Source: Gymnorhina tibicen (Eukaryota; Chordata; Aves; Passeriformes; Artamidae). Taken from it: DNA of 64,000 nt. Shown one piece after another: positions 63,567 to 64,000 of the stretch (position 1 is the first letter of the stretch; every line of letters starts with the position of its first letter). The position numbers and the translations under genes were made by a program. The stretch covers positions 2,784,845-2,848,844 of the forward strand of contig VXAZ01005475.1 of the NCBI GenBank assembly GCA_013399875.1, read 5' to 3'. Under the pieces are notes generated by a model. That model made no database searches. It was not told the DNA's origin and saw nothing but the letters and a program-made list of their open reading frames with translations.

Positions 63567-64000
63567 CTGTCCGTCGCTTGGGATGCCGCCTTGCCCCGAC
63601 CCCCGCGCGGTCCGTCCGCCAGGCGCGGCCATCCGCTCCCCACAGTGCGGGGAGAACGCTTCACCCCGCGGGGAACCCGGGCACGCGCGGCGAGCGCCCG
63701 GCGCCCCCAGCGGCGGCTCCGCGGCTGCCGCGCCCGCCCCCGTCCCCGCTCACCTCGGCCGCCGGGATGTTCACCACACCTGTCGACCTCCTCTTCTCCC
63801 TCAGCTTCCTCTTCTCGATCTGCCCCTTCCCCTTCCTGGCGCTGGGGCCCGAGCTCTTTCCCTTGGCGGCCAGCTTCTCCTCGCCCTCGGGGGAGCCCGG
63901 TGCGGCGGCGGGCTCGGCTCCGCGGCCCCCCGCGAGAGCCGGGGGCGGCTCCTTGGCGGGGGCGCCGCGGCCCAGGGCGGCGCTGGCGAGGCTGACGCAG
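63567..64000. promoter_or_regulatory. CpG island over PAWR first coding exon
   Basis: There is an abrupt change from AT-rich intron to very GC-rich sequence with dense CpG from about 63567 to the window end. It covers the exon and the first ~190 nt of the intron. Islands of this kind usually mark 5' ends of vertebrate genes. The transcription start itself is not visible. On the minus strand the intron has G runs (4, 5 and 3) within 22 nt of the donor. Confidence 0.8.
63754..64000 (-). CDS. PAWR: PAWR (Par-4) first coding exon, 3' part; continues beyond window
   Basis: Par-4 is a pro-apoptotic regulator that binds WT1 and atypical PKC and acts in the nucleus, in the cytoplasm and as a secreted protein. 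Read on the minus strand, the segment gives 82 open codons ending at a consensus donor (GAG|gtgagc, exon edge 63754) in phase 0. Residues 1-53 are low-complexity Ala/Pro/Gly. They are followed by KGKSSGPS and then the bipartite nuclear signal RKGKGQIEKRKLREKRR (residues 55-71). Next comes RRST, whose Thr (codon 63781-63783) matches the PKA site T155 of rat and T163 of human Par-4, and then GVVNIPAAE. The SAC core begins at residue 55 (63835-63837). From residue 44 onward the match to mammalian Par-4, recalled from memory, is nearly exact; upstream it is weak. No Asp occurs among the 82 residues. The start codon lies outside the window. The exon sits in a CpG island. Confidence 0.97.

Larger units (their letters stand above)
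23714..63753 (-). other. PAWR: PAWR intron between the two SAC-encoding exons (40,040 nt)
   Basis: Bounded by a gtgagc donor at the 63753 side and a ttttag acceptor at the 23714 side, phase 0. It holds the largest CR1 copy, several older CR1 remnants and simple repeats, listed separately. I recognised no internal exon or nested gene. Confidence 0.93.

Noticed and set aside
63555..63995. 146-codon Arg/Pro-rich open frame on the plus strand
   Set aside because: It lies antisense over the PAWR exon and CpG island. High GC suppresses stop codons, and the composition is a GC artefact.
1..64000. Endogenous retrovirus, CRISPR array, bacterial operon or other unusual system
   Set aside because: No LTR pair, gag/pol-like frame, spaced direct-repeat array or compact gene cluster was seen. 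The window reads as ordinary avian intron with LINE and SINE insertions.

Overview
The window looks like a piece of a passerine bird genome lying almost entirely inside introns of one gene, PAWR (Par-4, PRKC apoptosis WT1 regulator), transcribed on the minus strand. Two signs point to a bird: avian-type CR1 LINE fragments on both strands, with their octamer-tailed 3' ends, and long AT-rich introns with a sharp CpG island at the right edge. A tRNA-Ile-headed SINE with a CR1 3' tail (1519-1656) points more narrowly to passerines, the group where this kind of SINE is known.

Layout, in the direction of transcription (right to left): the CpG island and the 3' part of the first coding exon of PAWR (63754-64000; start codon and promoter lie beyond the window); a 40,040-nt intron (23714-63753); the second coding exon (23585-23713, 43 codons); then at least 23.6 kb of the next intron, which runs off the left edge. 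Together the two exons encode the whole SAC core of Par-4 with its bipartite nuclear localisation signal and the PKA-target threonine. The leucine-zipper exons were not found and presumably lie left of position 1.

The introns carry at least ten CR1 segments. The largest (55836-58665, minus) keeps recognisable endonuclease and reverse transcriptase motifs but is broken. A second minus-strand copy lies at 9627-10500. Plus-strand copies of various ages lie at 2728, 4978, 6200, 21935, 37100, 42066, 51986 and 52645. There are also a 44-bp higher-order tandem repeat (1136-1267), a 19-bp duplication (30212-30249), a trinucleotide tract (40730-40763), two A/C-rich tracts and several poly-A runs. No RNA gene, CRISPR array, complete transposon or second protein-coding gene could be supported, and I found no previously undescribed system. 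The most useful observations are the apparent lack of the mammalian caspase site in avian Par-4, the SINE with CR1-tailed relatives in the same window, and a templated inverted insertion inside the large CR1.
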